Part shown: in pieces, positions 8,490 through 18,795 of the stretch
Numbering within the stretch: position 1 is the first letter of the stretch
How the letters are laid out: each line of letters starts with the position of its first letter
DNA from: Candidatus Nanopelagicales bacterium
Lineage (GTDB): Bacteria > Actinomycetota > Actinomycetes > S36-B12 > UBA5976
DNA length: 64,000 nt
NCBI GenBank assembly: GCA_030157865.1
Contig: JAOATY010000003.1
Span: forward strand, 27,883-91,882
Direction: 5' to 3'
Notes under the pieces: model-generated
What the model was told of the DNA's origin: nothing
Seen by the model: the letters and a program-made list of their open reading frames with translations, nothing else
The model's database searches: none
Program-made: the position numbers and the translations under genes

Positions 8490-9560
8490 GTGAGTGAAGT
8501 AAGAGTAGCGATCGTTGGCGTAGGAAACTGTGCATCATCGCTGGTACAGGGCGTTGAGTATTACAAAGACGCAGATCCAAAAGCATCAGTTCCAGGACTT
8601 ATGCACGTGCAATTCGGTGACTATCACGTCAAAGATGTGAACTTTGTTGCTGCGTTCGACGTTGATGCAAAGAAAGTTGGCCAGGATCTTTCGGCTGCAA
8701 TCTTTGCCAGCGAGAACAACACCATTAAGTTTTCCGATGTTCCACCAACAGGTGTGACCGTACTTCGCGGACATACCTATGACGGACTTGGTAAGTACTA
8801 CCGCGACATGGTTGTTGAATCAGATGATTCTCCAGTTGATGTTGTGAAGGCTCTTAAGGATGCAAAGGTAGATGTACTTGTTTGCTACCTACCTGTTGGT
8901 TCTGAAGAAGCTGCAAAGTTTTACGCCCAGTGTGCAATTGATGCTGGCGTTGGCTTCGTAAATGCACTTCCAGTATTCATTGCCGGTACCAAAGAATGGG
9001 CTGACAAGTTCACTGCAGCTGGCGTTCCAATCGTTGGCGATGACATCAAGAGCCAGGTTGGTGCCACAATCACCCACCGCGTTCTTGCAAAACTATTTGA
9101 AGACCGTGGCGTAACTGTTGACCGCACTTATCAGCTAAACGTTGGCGGCAACATGGACTTCATGAACATGCTTGAGCGCGATCGTTTGGAATCAAAGAAG
9201 ATCTCCAAGACTCAATCAGTAACTTCACAGTTGCGTGACAAGATCGATCCTCGCAATGTGCACATTGGTCCAAGTGACTACGTTGCATGGCTTGATGATC
9301 GCAAATGGGCTTTCGTTCGCCTAGAAGGTCGCGCATTCGGCGATGTGCCATTGAGCTTGGAATACAAGCTTGAAGTTTGGGATTCACCAAACTCAGCTGG
9401 TGTCATCATCGATGCGATTCGTGCTTGCAAGATTGCCAAGGATCGCGGCATCGGTGGACCAATCCTGAGCGCTTCAAGCTACTTCATGAAGAGCCCACCG
9501 GTTCAATACGACGACACTAAGTGCCGCCAAGAAGTTGAAGACTTCATCGCTGGTAAGTAA
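8490..9560 (+). CDS. ino1: inositol-3-phosphate synthase
   Basis: NAD-dependent conversion of glucose 6-phosphate to inositol 3-phosphate, the entry to phosphatidylinositol and mycothiol. The 356-residue length fits the short actinobacterial/archaeal type. The Rossmann motif [16 protein letters not shown] is at residues 6-21; later blocks include [13 protein letters not shown] and [11 protein letters not shown], which are characteristic. The start is GTG behind a good TAGGAGG. Downstream is a clear terminator. A mycothiol-dependent-family enzyme at the right end of the window agrees with use of inositol for mycothiol. Confidence 0.96.
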   Translation: MSEVRVAIVGVGNCASSLVQGVEYYKDADPKASVPGLMHVQFGDYHVKDVNFVAAFDVDAKKVGQDLSAAIFASENNTIKFSDVPPTGVTVLRGHTYDGLGKYYRDMVVESDDSPVDVVKALKDAKVDVLVCYLPVGSEEAAKFYAQCAIDAGVGFVNALPVFIAGTKEWADKFTAAGVPIVGDDIKSQVGATITHRVLAKLFEDRGVTVDRTYQLNVGGNMDFMNMLERDRLESKKISKTQSVTSQLRDKIDPRNVHIGPSDYVAWLDDRKWAFVRLEGRAFGDVPLSLEYKLEVWDSPNSAGVIIDAIRACKIAKDRGIGGPILSASSYFMKSPPVQYDDTKCRQEVEDFIAGK

Positions 9561-9627
9561 GTGCCGTTAAGCAATTTGAAATAACCGTTGCGCTTCGGGT
9601 GTAACTAACACGAAAGCGGCCTCCGTT

Positions 9628-9674
9628 ACTAAGGGTCCCTGGTTTAACTAGGGGCCCTTAGTTATTTCTGTTTT
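9628..9674 (+). terminator. terminator downstream of ino1
   Basis: Left arm ACTAAGGGTCCCT and right arm AGGGGCCCTTAGT (9628-9662) pair almost fully, with one G-T wobble, and are followed by TATTTCTGTTTT. The arm sequences can also extend inward. It separates the PadR-ino1 unit from the MFS gene. Confidence 0.85.
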
Positions 9675-9729
9675 AGAACCGCGCTTGGCATCACAACAAA
9701 TTGTTGAAACAACGGGTAGCGTGTTTTAA

Positions 9730-11073
9730 GTGAATCGCCCAAGTGTTAAATCGTTCTCGGTTTTACGCCATGCCAATGCTCGAGAATTACTTGGGGTTCG
9801 AATCTTTGGTCAAGCTGGCGACGGTCTGTTGCAAACCGCATTGGCAACTTTTGTTTTATTCTCTCCACAACGCGAATCCGATCCCCGAAAAATTGCATTG
9901 GCCTTTGGAATCTTGTTATTGCCCTATTCCGTCATTGGACCATTCGTAGGTGTATTCATTGACCGTTGGTCACGTCGAATGATTTTGATTCGGGCAAACT
10001 TACTTCGAGTTATCACGATGATTGCCATAGCGGTTGTTATCACTGGTCATTCTGCGAACTCATTGCTAGCGGTTTTAGTTTTGGTGAGCCTCGGCGTGAA
10101 TCGATTTGTACAAGCAGCCTTATCTGCTTCGCTTCCACATGTTGTTGAAGGCGATGACTTGGTGCCCGCAAATGCACTGTTTCCAACTTTAGGAACTACT
10201 GCTGCATCCTTAGCGGCGGCTCTTGGCATCGCTACCCAAAACTTTTTTGCTAACTCAGATACCGTGAACGCTTCGTTGGTTATCTTGGGTTCGGTCTTTG
10301 CTGGGATTGCATCTTTGATTGCGATGCGAATTGTTCCTAAAGATGTTCTTGGTCCTTACGTAGTTGAATCAGCAATGCGCGATGAGTTTAGAAATGCTTT
10401 GTCTGGTTTAGTGGCTGGCTTTAGATACATGATTCAATCTGGCAGAACATTTAGCAGCATGATGGCTGTTGCGTTTCAAAGGTGGGCCTTTGGTGCGCTA
10501 ACTGTTCACGCCTTATTACTTTCCAGAAATTCATGGCATGAAAACACCAGTGCAGATCAAGCGGTATTAGATTTTGGACTTTGTGCTGGAGCTGCTGCCC
10601 TGGGCGCATTCACTGCAGCGATTTTGAGTACTTTCTTGCTAAGCGATCGAGCCGATAAATCTAAGACTGCACTTAATGAATCGCCACACCGACAAGTACA
10701 TCTAATTGCAGCAATGACAATTGCAACTGCAGTGAGTGTCCTGGTTACCTTCTTTGGTTACCAAGTAGGTACTTTGGCTGCTGTATGTGCGACAGCTGCT
10801 TCACTTGGTTTTGCCGGACAACTTCTTAAGATCAACGCTGACACCACAATTCAACGAACTATCGATGACGCGCATCGTGGTCGAGTTTTCTCAATCTTCG
10901 ACATGATGATCAACGTCGCGTTGGTTTTGGGTATCACTACTTACGCGTTGAATGCTGGAATTAGAGACAACGTAAATGTCGGCACTGCATACTCGGTTGT
11001 GTTGCTAAGTTGCAGCACAGCTCTAGCGCTATTCCTATTGCGTAAATATCGTGCCAATGCGACATCGATTTAA
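9730..11073 (+). CDS. MFS-type membrane transporter
   Basis: A 447-residue integral membrane protein starting at GTG, with about 12 hydrophobic segments. After a short cytoplasmic N-terminus comes LLPYSVIGPFVGVFIDRWSRR (in segments near 58-80), the loop 2-3 signature G-x-x-x-D-R-x-x-R-R of the major facilitator superfamily. A long inter-half loop lies near 210-235, and a repeat of the signature region, DDAHRGRVFSIFDM, near 380. The substrate cannot be told. The gene converges on the CCA-adding enzyme with a 4-base overlap of the two 3' ends. Confidence 0.8.
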   Translation: MNRPSVKSFSVLRHANARELLGVRIFGQAGDGLLQTALATFVLFSPQRESDPRKIALAFGILLLPYSVIGPFVGVFIDRWSRRMILIRANLLRVITMIAIAVVITGHSANSLLAVLVLVSLGVNRFVQAALSASLPHVVEGDDLVPANALFPTLGTTAASLAAALGIATQNFFANSDTVNASLVILGSVFAGIASLIAMRIVPKDVLGPYVVESAMRDEFRNALSGLVAGFRYMIQSGRTFSSMMAVAFQRWAFGALTVHALLLSRNSWHENTSADQAVLDFGLCAGAAALGAFTAAILSTFLLSDRADKSKTALNESPHRQVHLIAAMTIATAVSVLVTFFGYQVGTLAAVCATAASLGFAGQLLKINADTTIQRTIDDAHRGRVFSIFDMMINVALVLGITTYALNAGIRDNVNVGTAYSVVLLSCSTALALFLLRKYRANATSI

Positions 11074-12509
11074 CTTTGTGAATTCCACCAAGTTTTAAGG
11101 CGCTCGATAGCCTCTTCGCGAGTCAATGGGCCTTCATCAAGTCGGACATTAAGCAGATAGTTGTACGCTTTTCCAACCATCGGACCTGATGGCACATTCA
11201 AAATTGTCATAATCTCGTTGCCATCTAGATCTGGTCGAATTGAATTTAGCTCTTCTTGTTCCGTAAGCACTGCAATGCGATCTTCGAGATCGTCATATGT
11301 TGCAGCCAAGATTGCCGCGCGTCGTGGATTTCTTGTAGTGCAATCAGCACGAGTTAACTTATGCAAACGAGTTAACTCATCACCAGCGTCGCGCACGTAT
11401 CGACGTACTGCAGAGTCAGTCCATTGACCTTGTCCATAGCCATGGAAACGTAAATGCAATTCCGTTAACTTACAGACTGAATCGATCAAGTCTCCGGGAT
11501 AACGCATCGCAGTTAAACGTTTGCGAGCAATCTTGGCGCCGACCACTTCATGGTGGTGAAAACTAACCCCACCACCAGATTCAAATCTTCTGGTTTTAGG
11601 TTTGCCGATGTCATGCAAAAGCGCAGCTAACCGAAGGATCAGATCGGGTTCACAGGTCGGTGCATGCGTAGTTTCTAAATCAATTGCTTGTTGCAGCACG
11701 ATCAAACTGTGTTCATAGACATCTTTATGTTTGTGGTGTTCATCAATTTCAAGTTGCAGCGCAGGAAGTTCTGGAATTACATGTTGTGCCAACTTGGTAC
11801 CTTCAAGAATTTCTAAACCAAGTGTTGGATGTTCGCCCATGATTAATTTACTGAATTCGTCGCGGACACGTTCGGCCGAAACAATGTTGATTCGATCTGA
11901 CATTTCTGTTGCGGCAAGTAGCACGTCAACAACTGGGGTGAAGCCGAGTTGACTCGCAAATCTTGCGGCCCGCATCATGCGCAATGGATCGTCTGAAAAA
12001 GATAATTCTGGTTCGCGTGGTGTGCGAATAACTCGCTTGATTAAATCTTCAACGCCACCGAAAGGATCAACAAAAGTTAGTTCGGGCAATCTAACTGCCA
12101 TTGCATTAATGGTGAAGTCGCGGCGAATCAAGTCATCATCTAAAGACGTACCGAAGCTAACTTCCGGCTTACGACTTTCATCGCTGTAAATTTCTGAACG
12201 ATAAGTTGTGATTTCAACTTGAAAATCTTTACGGCGCGCACCTACAGTTCCAAATGCAATTCCGATATCCCAAACAGTGTCCGCCCATGGGGTAACAAGT
12301 TTGAGTATTTGTTCTGGCAAAGCATTAGTTGTGAAATCTAGATCTGAAATCTTTCGATCTAGAATCAAGTCGCGAACAGGACCGCCCACAATGGCGAATT
12401 CGAAACCGGCATCCTTAAAGAGCTGTGCCAGTTCCATCACATCAGACATCTGACGCAAAGCAGAAGTTACCGCTTCGGTTGCGATTGCCTGTGGCGATGA
12501 GTTGTTCAT
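11070..12509 (-). CDS. cca: CCA tRNA nucleotidyltransferase
   Basis: Adds or repairs the 3' CCA end of tRNAs. The 479-residue protein has the class II nucleotidyltransferase head FAIVGGPVRDLILDR (about 38-52) with the metal-binding DLDFTT, the RRDFTINAMA motif near 129, and an HD domain with LLHDIGKPKTR and FHHHEVVGA near 290-320. The length fits the actinobacterial PcnA/CCA type (Rv3907c). It is divergent from the DUF6049 gene across 60 bases, as in other actinobacteria, but the NUDIX gene that mycobacteria have between them is absent. Confidence 0.95.
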   Translation of the reverse strand: MNNSSPQAIATEAVTSALRQMSDVMELAQLFKDAGFEFAIVGGPVRDLILDRKISDLDFTTNALPEQILKLVTPWADTVWDIGIAFGTVGARRKDFQVEITTYRSEIYSDESRKPEVSFGTSLDDDLIRRDFTINAMAVRLPELTFVDPFGGVEDLIKRVIRTPREPELSFSDDPLRMMRAARFASQLGFTPVVDVLLAATEMSDRINIVSAERVRDEFSKLIMGEHPTLGLEILEGTKLAQHVIPELPALQLEIDEHHKHKDVYEHSLIVLQQAIDLETTHAPTCEPDLILRLAALLHDIGKPKTRRFESGGGVSFHHHEVVGAKIARKRLTAMRYPGDLIDSVCKLTELHLRFHGYGQGQWTDSAVRRYVRDAGDELTRLHKLTRADCTTRNPRRAAILAATYDDLEDRIAVLTEQEELNSIRPDLDGNEIMTILNVPSGPMVGKAYNYLLNVRLDEGPLTREEAIERLKTWWNSQS

Positions 12510-12569
12510 AACTTGACCTAGCCTAGATGTAATTACGAAAAGTCCAGTATTTGTAGGTATTCTTAGTTA

Positions 12570-14552
12570 GTGAGCCGTCAACCAGCAGTCAATTTCTTGC
12601 CACGAATCAGGCGGAATCAACTGGGAAACCGCCACCTCACATCTTTGGCAGTGGCCGCTTTAACTTTCGGGCTCCTGGCCTTACCGATTACTCCGTCCCA
12701 AGCTGCTGACGGAGACTCGGTAAACATCACCGGAATGAATATCTCAGCGGTGGCCGAGTCCGGTGGAACTCTAAGCAGCAAACATGTTGTCTTCCTAAAA
12801 GGAACTTTTACTAACACTTCTAGTCAGGCAATTTCGGAACTTGAACTGAACTTGGTTTCAACTCCAGAGATTAAATCTCGTGGCGAATTAGCAGAATTAA
12901 TAGATGACCCAACTAGCGCAGACAACCTAAAGCCATCCGGCACTTCTGCGGTCTTAAGAAACATCGCGCCAGGCGCTACTAAGAATTGGCAAATCACATT
13001 TCGAGGTGAAGACGTTCTAGGCGATAGCGCCTCTGGTGTTTACGGTTTCGGGGTTCAGCCTGATCTTCCAGCAACAAGTAAAGCAACCGTTATAACCACG
13101 CCATGGTTTTATAACTCAGATATCAAACCAACAAATGTTGCGCTAGTAATTCCATTAACAACTTTGAATACTCATTTAGCAAATGATGAAGTAACGGATC
13201 AAAAGAAAGATCTGGCTGAAGCGAAGCGTTTAACGAACTTAATTTCAAATCAAGATCCTTCAAAAGTTTCTTGGCTGCAAGACGCCGCCCTGAACACCTG
13301 GGTTGAACAGCTTGCCCTAGATACAGACTCTGATACTCCTAATAAATTGCGAACTGCGATATCTGGATTGGCTCCAACTACCGCCATGTTGCCATTTGGT
13401 CACACTGATCTAACTGCTTTAGTTCGCGCTAACCAACAAGATGATTTAGCTGATGCTGTTAATCAAACTCGCCAGCTATCTGGGGAACGCCAAATCTTTT
13501 ATGTGCCTGCCAAAGGAATTGCGGATAGGCAAACTGTTTCACTACTTAATCAACAAGGTATTCGTTCTATTGTTTCCAACGAATACTTACGCGGTGACGA
13601 GCACGAGACAACCGCAGCTGTTTCAAACTCAGCCTCAAACCCAGTCTTGGTTCATGACTTAGGCGCTTCGAATTGTCTGGGTTCCGCGGACAAAGACGAT
13701 GCAAACTTCTTTGCAGCAGTTACCTGCATCAAAAGTGAAATTGGAATGATGACCGCAGAGTCGCCACAGAATTCTCGTAACGTGCTTGTGGTCACTCCAG
13801 CTAAATGGAAAATTTCTAGCGAGCGCCTTTCTGCTTTGATTTCGATTCTCAGTGATCACAACTGGATGCAGTTGACGACGCTTGATCTAGTTGCTGCAGC
13901 CACGCCATCGGATAGCTATGTTGCATCACAATCAGCCGATCCTCGTGACTTTAGTCGAGCAGTGCTTAGACAAGCACAGAACTTGAAAGTAAACACTGAA
14001 AGTGTTTCTTCGCTTTACGATGATCAAGAATTAGCCGCTGGTTTCACTGCAGCCAGAATTTTGGGTTACTCGGATCTTTGGTCAAGTAATGCCCGAGCGG
14101 CTGAATACTTAACGGAAAATAATTCACTACTTAATGACTACTTGAGCGCGGTAAGCATCCAAGCTTCAAGCCGAATTACTACGCCAGAAGAAAGCTCCGA
14201 GATACCAATCACTATCGTCAACGAAAGTGATAGCGCTGTTTCGGTAAGCATTGACCTGACAAGTTCTGCGACTTCGAGATTCACTGCCGAGCCAACTGGT
14301 GTGATTCAAGTAGATAGTGGCCAGCGAATTACTGTCCCAGTGGCAATTACTTTGGTTGGCGCCGGTGTGGTCGATGTTCAAGCACAGTTGATTGCACCAA
14401 ATGGTGAGCGCTTTGGTGAAGTAGAAAATATTCAAATCTCTTCAGCGGCATACAGTCAGTTCGCCCGTACTCTGGTGTGGGGAGCTTTTGGATTGCTCGT
14501 TCTTTTGGCTCTTAGCAATTTTGTGAAACGACGACGAGATAAGCGTTCCTAG
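12570..14552 (+). CDS. DUF6049 family exported membrane-anchored protein
   Basis: A 660-residue extracytoplasmic protein, related by position and layout to Rv3909. It starts at GTG. A signal peptide covers about residues 1-45 (basic start, hydrophobic TSLAVAALTFGLLALPI, then SQA-AD as likely cleavage site). A beta-rich N-terminal region, a large central domain and a C-terminal Ig-like region (about 540-630) follow, and one membrane helix with a RRRDKRS tail ends the protein. It is 38 bases upstream of murJ, so it probably works with lipid II export or wall assembly. Its molecular function is unknown. Confidence 0.85.
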   Translation: MSRQPAVNFLPRIRRNQLGNRHLTSLAVAALTFGLLALPITPSQAADGDSVNITGMNISAVAESGGTLSSKHVVFLKGTFTNTSSQAISELELNLVSTPEIKSRGELAELIDDPTSADNLKPSGTSAVLRNIAPGATKNWQITFRGEDVLGDSASGVYGFGVQPDLPATSKATVITTPWFYNSDIKPTNVALVIPLTTLNTHLANDEVTDQKKDLAEAKRLTNLISNQDPSKVSWLQDAALNTWVEQLALDTDSDTPNKLRTAISGLAPTTAMLPFGHTDLTALVRANQQDDLADAVNQTRQLSGERQIFYVPAKGIADRQTVSLLNQQGIRSIVSNEYLRGDEHETTAAVSNSASNPVLVHDLGASNCLGSADKDDANFFAAVTCIKSEIGMMTAESPQNSRNVLVVTPAKWKISSERLSALISILSDHNWMQLTTLDLVAAATPSDSYVASQSADPRDFSRAVLRQAQNLKVNTESVSSLYDDQELAAGFTAARILGYSDLWSSNARAAEYLTENNSLLNDYLSAVSIQASSRITTPEESSEIPITIVNESDSAVSVSIDLTSSATSRFTAEPTGVIQVDSGQRITVPVAITLVGAGVVDVQAQLIAPNGERFGEVENIQISSAAYSQFARTLVWGAFGLLVLLALSNFVKRRRDKRS

Positions 14553-14590
14553 CGGCACGTAAGTTCACGAACAGGTGGTTTGAGTAGACA

Positions 14591-16207
14591 GTGTCATCAT
14601 TTATCGGGCAAACCTCAGGGATGGCAGCTGGCACACTCGCTAGCCGTATCACTGGTGTTTTCCGAGACATTGCCTTAGTTGCAGCAATCGGCACTGGAAT
14701 CTTTTCCGATACCTATTCCGTCGCCAACAGCATTCCAAACATTATTTACATTTTGATTGCAGGCGGCGCGATCAACGCAGTATTTATTCCAGCTCTTGTG
14801 CGTCACATGGAAGATGACGAAGATCAAGGAAAACAATTTACCGATCAACTGCTAACCCTTGTGGGGTTAGTTCTACTTGCAATTGTTGTACTTACAGTTT
14901 TAATCGCTGGCTTAATCGTGCATCTATATGCGACGAGACTTTGGACACCAGAAGAGTTTGATGTTGCAACTATGTTTGCACGTTGGTGTTTACCGCAAAT
15001 TTTCTTTTACGGTTTGTACACACTTGCTTCCCAAATATTAAATTCACGAAATTCTTTTGCGCTACCTATGTATGCACCGATCGTTAACAATGTAATTGTT
15101 ATTGCAACTGCGGGAATCTTCATTTCAATAATGTCCTCAGTACCAACAGCAGACTCAGTTACAACTGCACAAATCAATTTACTTGGGTTTGGCACAACGC
15201 TCGGCGTTATGGCGCAAGCTTTGATTTTGATTCCGGCATTACGTAAATCAGGATATACCTTCCGGCCAAACTTTCAATTTAAAAATGTTGGAAACGGAAA
15301 AGTTGGAAATCTTGCTAAGTGGACGATTGGTTTTGTTTTAGTAAATCAAATTACTTTCTTGATGGTTTCGAATCTGACAACTCTGGCAAATGTTTTAGTT
15401 GCAAGCAATCCCGAAACTGTTGCCGTTGGATTTACTTCTTACCAAAAAGGGCAGCTAATGATGATGTTGCCGCATTCGATCATTACGGTTTCAGTGATTA
15501 CCGCACTGTTGCCTCGATTAAGTAGACAAGCTCACGATAAAGATTTGTCAGCATTCGGCGGTGAGCTATCTGCATCACTGAGATTAGTTAGTGCGCTCAT
15601 AATTCCTAGCGCAGTATTTTTGCTAGCAGCTGGTCCATGGATCGGTGCACTTCTATATGGATACGGCGCATCGTCAACGGCTCAAGGTGCTGCTCTCGGA
15701 AGTGTCGCATCGATGTTTGCTTTGGGGCTTCCAGCATTCTCGCTGTTTTATGTTCTATTGCGCAGTTACTACGCGCAGGAGAACACTAAAACTCCATTCA
15801 TGATCAATCTGGGATTCAATGCGCTCCACATTGTCATTGGATTTACGCTGTTTTCTCTACTGCCTGCTGGACTTCAGGTTGCTGGTCTGGCTTTGGGTTA
15901 TTCAATTTCGTATGCGATTACCTGTGGCTTAACGTGGCATCGAGTCGGTAAGCGAGTGCCAGAAATTAGAAAGAACGGACACTTGAGACTGATTGTTCGG
16001 GTTGTCGCAGCCAGCATTGTTTCGGCGCTGCTTTCATACACACTGGTTCGCTTAACAATTACGAATCAAGATGGTTTATCGGCGCTGCGCCTTGGGTTGG
16101 CAATCGGAATTTTTGCAACTGCTTTCTCTGTGATCTATCTCGGACTCGCAAAAGCGTTACGCATCTCGGAGGTCTCGGCAGTCCTGGCGTTAGTGCGACG
16201 CAAATAA
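14591..16207 (+). CDS. murJ: lipid II flippase MurJ (MviN)
   Basis: Polytopic membrane protein that flips lipid II across the cytoplasmic membrane. The 538 residues hold about 14 hydrophobic segments. It has the family start LASRITGVFRDIALVAAIG and the typical NSIPNIIYILIAGGAINAVFIP region (in segments near 38-60). The start is GTG. In mycobacteria MurJ is fused to an intracellular pseudokinase and an extracellular domain; here those parts are encoded by the next gene, 17 bases downstream. The DUF6049-MurJ-pseudokinase trio forms one transcription unit. Confidence 0.95.
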   Translation: MSSFIGQTSGMAAGTLASRITGVFRDIALVAAIGTGIFSDTYSVANSIPNIIYILIAGGAINAVFIPALVRHMEDDEDQGKQFTDQLLTLVGLVLLAIVVLTVLIAGLIVHLYATRLWTPEEFDVATMFARWCLPQIFFYGLYTLASQILNSRNSFALPMYAPIVNNVIVIATAGIFISIMSSVPTADSVTTAQINLLGFGTTLGVMAQALILIPALRKSGYTFRPNFQFKNVGNGKVGNLAKWTIGFVLVNQITFLMVSNLTTLANVLVASNPETVAVGFTSYQKGQLMMMLPHSIITVSVITALLPRLSRQAHDKDLSAFGGELSASLRLVSALIIPSAVFLLAAGPWIGALLYGYGASSTAQGAALGSVASMFALGLPAFSLFYVLLRSYYAQENTKTPFMINLGFNALHIVIGFTLFSLLPAGLQVAGLALGYSISYAITCGLTWHRVGKRVPEIRKNGHLRLIVRVVAASIVSALLSYTLVRLTITNQDGLSALRLGLAIGIFATAFSVIYLGLAKALRISEVSAVLALVRRK

Positions 16208-16224
16208 GCAACTAAACTAAAGGC

Positions 16225-17679
16225 ATGAGTGGCGCTAACGATCGAATCTTTGATGGTCGCTATGCACTCGATGTTCAAATCTCTAGCTCCTTAAGTTCGC
16301 CAATTTGGCGCGCTATGGACATTTCGCTGAAGCGCTGGGTAACTTTAATTCTTTTACCTACTTCAGATTTGCGTAGCGTTAAGTTGTTGCAAGAGTGCCA
16401 AGCGGCTGCAGTCAATGATCGTCGCGATGTCGTTTCAATCCTGGATGTAGTGCCTGATGGAAAAATCACTAGTGACAAATCTGATTCGTCGCAAGATCGA
16501 TACGTTGGAATTGTCACCGAATGGCTTGATGGAGAAACGTTAGATCGCCTGATTGTTAGACGTGGTGAAGTTTTTCCCGTTGAGCAGGCATTAAAACAAC
16601 TCGGAATCATTGCTAACACTTTGATGCATGCGCATTCAATGAATGTCACGCATCGCAGACTTCGTCCGCACAACGTTATTTTCTCGCAAGGCCAAGAAGT
16701 CCGACTAACTGGATTTGGTGTTGACTCTGCTTTGTTGGGTCCAGACTCCAATGATGGAGTTTCCCAAGACATAAAAGGCGTTGGCCAATTACTTTTTGTA
16801 ATGATCACAGGGATGTGGCCACTAGGCAGTGTTGATTCTTTGCCTGCTGCTCTTGGCGATGGCGGCACCGGTTTGGTTCTGCCAAGCCAAGTTCATGGTG
16901 GCGTTAGCAATTACATTGATCGGCTTTACCAACGGACTCAAGATGCCACTTACACATCAATGCGCCAACTACTTGATGCGTTGTCCGTTGGCGAAGTTGA
17001 AGAATCTGAAAGTTTGCAAAGTCGAGTCTCGCGTTTAACTGCGAGCTCTGTAACTTGGCAACCAACTCAATCAACTGAATCAAGTCGGGTGCGCACTTCT
17101 TTAATAGCCGCTGTATCGGTTTTGATTTTTGGCTGGATCGGATGGCAGTTATTAACTAGCAACTTCCAGAAATCTGAGGCTCCGGTTGCCATCCTGGCTT
17201 CACCCTTGCCAAGCATTGAGGCTCCACAAGCCACTGGGAAAGTAGCCCAGGTTACAAAGATCTCTGGTTATGACCCCTTGGGTGATGACGACGAAAACTC
17301 AGATGATGCTGCCCTAGCAATTGATTCAGACTCCGAAACGGCTTGGACTACCGCTGGTTATAAAAAGGCTGATATTTCAGGCAAAGCTGGAGTTGGGCTG
17401 CTGATTGATCTTGGCACCGAAAAAGACGTATTTGGTGTTGAGATCGACTTTATTTCTGCTGGTCATTCAGCTGAAATTTATGTGAGTAACTCCGCGGAAC
17501 CAGATTTCGCAACTGAACTTAAATTTGGCGACACTAATCCAAATCAGGCCTCAGAAAAAGTGACAGTCTCGGATCCTGTGTCTGGCCGATATGTTTTGAT
17601 CTGGTTAACCCCTGATTTACCTGAATCTGAAACGGGTGAATTCCAGGGTGGGATTTCTGAAGTGAAAGTTCGACTTTAA
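16225..17679 (+). CDS. membrane-anchored pseudokinase with C-terminal discoidin-like domain
   Basis: A 484-residue protein. Residues about 8-255 have a Ser/Thr protein kinase fold, but the catalytic residues are gone: the HRD-like loop reads HRRLRPHN (143-150) with no aspartate, DFG reads TGFG (162-165), and the beta-3 strand VTLILLP has no lysine. One membrane helix lies at about 292-311. The outer part (about 345-484) has AIDSDSETAWTT and VGLLIDLG, like F5/8 type C jelly-roll domains. The layout matches the C-terminal half of mycobacterial MviN, whose phosphorylated pseudokinase recruits FhaA to stop lipid II export. A similar role here is inferred. Confidence 0.88.
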   Translation: MSGANDRIFDGRYALDVQISSSLSSPIWRAMDISLKRWVTLILLPTSDLRSVKLLQECQAAAVNDRRDVVSILDVVPDGKITSDKSDSSQDRYVGIVTEWLDGETLDRLIVRRGEVFPVEQALKQLGIIANTLMHAHSMNVTHRRLRPHNVIFSQGQEVRLTGFGVDSALLGPDSNDGVSQDIKGVGQLLFVMITGMWPLGSVDSLPAALGDGGTGLVLPSQVHGGVSNYIDRLYQRTQDATYTSMRQLLDALSVGEVEESESLQSRVSRLTASSVTWQPTQSTESSRVRTSLIAAVSVLIFGWIGWQLLTSNFQKSEAPVAILASPLPSIEAPQATGKVAQVTKISGYDPLGDDDENSDDAALAIDSDSETAWTTAGYKKADISGKAGVGLLIDLGTEKDVFGVEIDFISAGHSAEIYVSNSAEPDFATELKFGDTNPNQASEKVTVSDPVSGRYVLIWLTPDLPESETGEFQGGISEVKVRL

Positions 17680-17776
17680 AGTTTCTTCACGCCATGGTGA
17701 CAGATTCCACTTGGCTGGGTCTCCTACATAACCCTCGAGTTAGTAAACTTAAAATACTTCAATCTAAGGAAATTCA

Positions 17777-18718
17777 ATGTCACAAGACATCAATGACGTA
17801 ATCATTATTGGCTCGGGTCCAGCGGGATACACCGCCGCAATTTATGCAGCTCGCGCGCAACTTAAGCCAATTGTTTTCGAAGGTGCCGTTACTGCTGGTG
17901 GCGCCCTTATGAATACAACTGAGGTTGAGAATTTCCCAGGTTTTCAAGATGGAATCATGGGCCCTGCGCTTATGGAAAACATGCGCGCTCAGGCTGTTAA
18001 GTTCGGTGCGAATTTGATTACTGATGATGTGACTGCGGCAAACCTAACTGGCGACGTAAAGACTGTTGTTGATGGTGAAGGTCGCGAATACAAAGCGCAC
18101 TCAGTGATTCTTGCTACCGGCTCCAGTTACCGCGAACTTGGAATTGAAAATGAAAAGCGACTTTCTGGCCACGGAGTTTCTTGGTGTGCAACATGCGATG
18201 GCTTTTTCTTCCGTGATCAGGACATTGCTGTTGTTGGTGGTGGCGACTCTGCAGTTGAAGAAGCTACTTTCCTAACTCGCTTTGCAAGCAGCGTCACAAT
18301 GATTCACCGCAGAGGTGAATTGCGTGCGAGCAAGATTATGGCTGAGCGGGCACACAATGATCCAAAAATTAAGTTTGCTTGGGACAGTGAAGTCAGCGAA
18401 TTGCATGGCGACGCTAAATTAACTGGTGTCACACTTCGCGATGTTAATACTGGAGCCACTCGCGAAATTTCCGTAACTGGATTGTTCGTTGCAATTGGTC
18501 ACGACCCACGTTCGGAACTATTGAAGGGCCAAGTTGATCTAGACCCTCAGGGTTATGTCCTAACTGGTGCTGGCACAACAGCGACAAACCTATCCGGAGT
18601 TTTTGCTTGTGGAGATTTGGTTGACCACACCTACCGTCAGGCAATCACTGCTGCCGGTACCGGCTGTAGCGCTGCGCTTGATGCTGAACGCTTTTTGGCC
18701 AATCTACACAGCAAGTAA
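17777..18718 (+). CDS. trxB: thioredoxin-disulfide reductase
   Basis: NADPH-dependent flavoenzyme that reduces thioredoxin. The 313-residue product has the FAD motif [14 protein letters not shown] (12-25), the redox pair C137-AT-C140, the NADPH motif [12 protein letters not shown], and the C-terminal [19 protein letters not shown]. It starts at ATG behind AAGGAA and is followed 77 bases later by trxA. In mycobacteria and streptomycetes the gene before trxB is the sigma factor sigM and its anti-sigma partner; here no gene lies in the 97-base gap. Confidence 0.97.
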   Translation: MSQDINDVIIIGSGPAGYTAAIYAARAQLKPIVFEGAVTAGGALMNTTEVENFPGFQDGIMGPALMENMRAQAVKFGANLITDDVTAANLTGDVKTVVDGEGREYKAHSVILATGSSYRELGIENEKRLSGHGVSWCATCDGFFFRDQDIAVVGGGDSAVEEATFLTRFASSVTMIHRRGELRASKIMAERAHNDPKIKFAWDSEVSELHGDAKLTGVTLRDVNTGATREISVTGLFVAIGHDPRSELLKGQVDLDPQGYVLTGAGTTATNLSGVFACGDLVDHTYRQAITAAGTGCSAALDAERFLANLHSK

Positions 18719-18795
18719 TTTCCAACTTAGGCAATAAACAATTGGTTTTCCTTTAACCACTTATGCTTGATCCACTAGCAACAATAGGAGTAATA

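Noticed and set aside
16275..16868. A 197-codon open frame on the minus strand
   Set aside because: It lies fully opposite the pseudokinase gene, has no family likeness or ribosome binding site, and follows from codon use on the coding strand.
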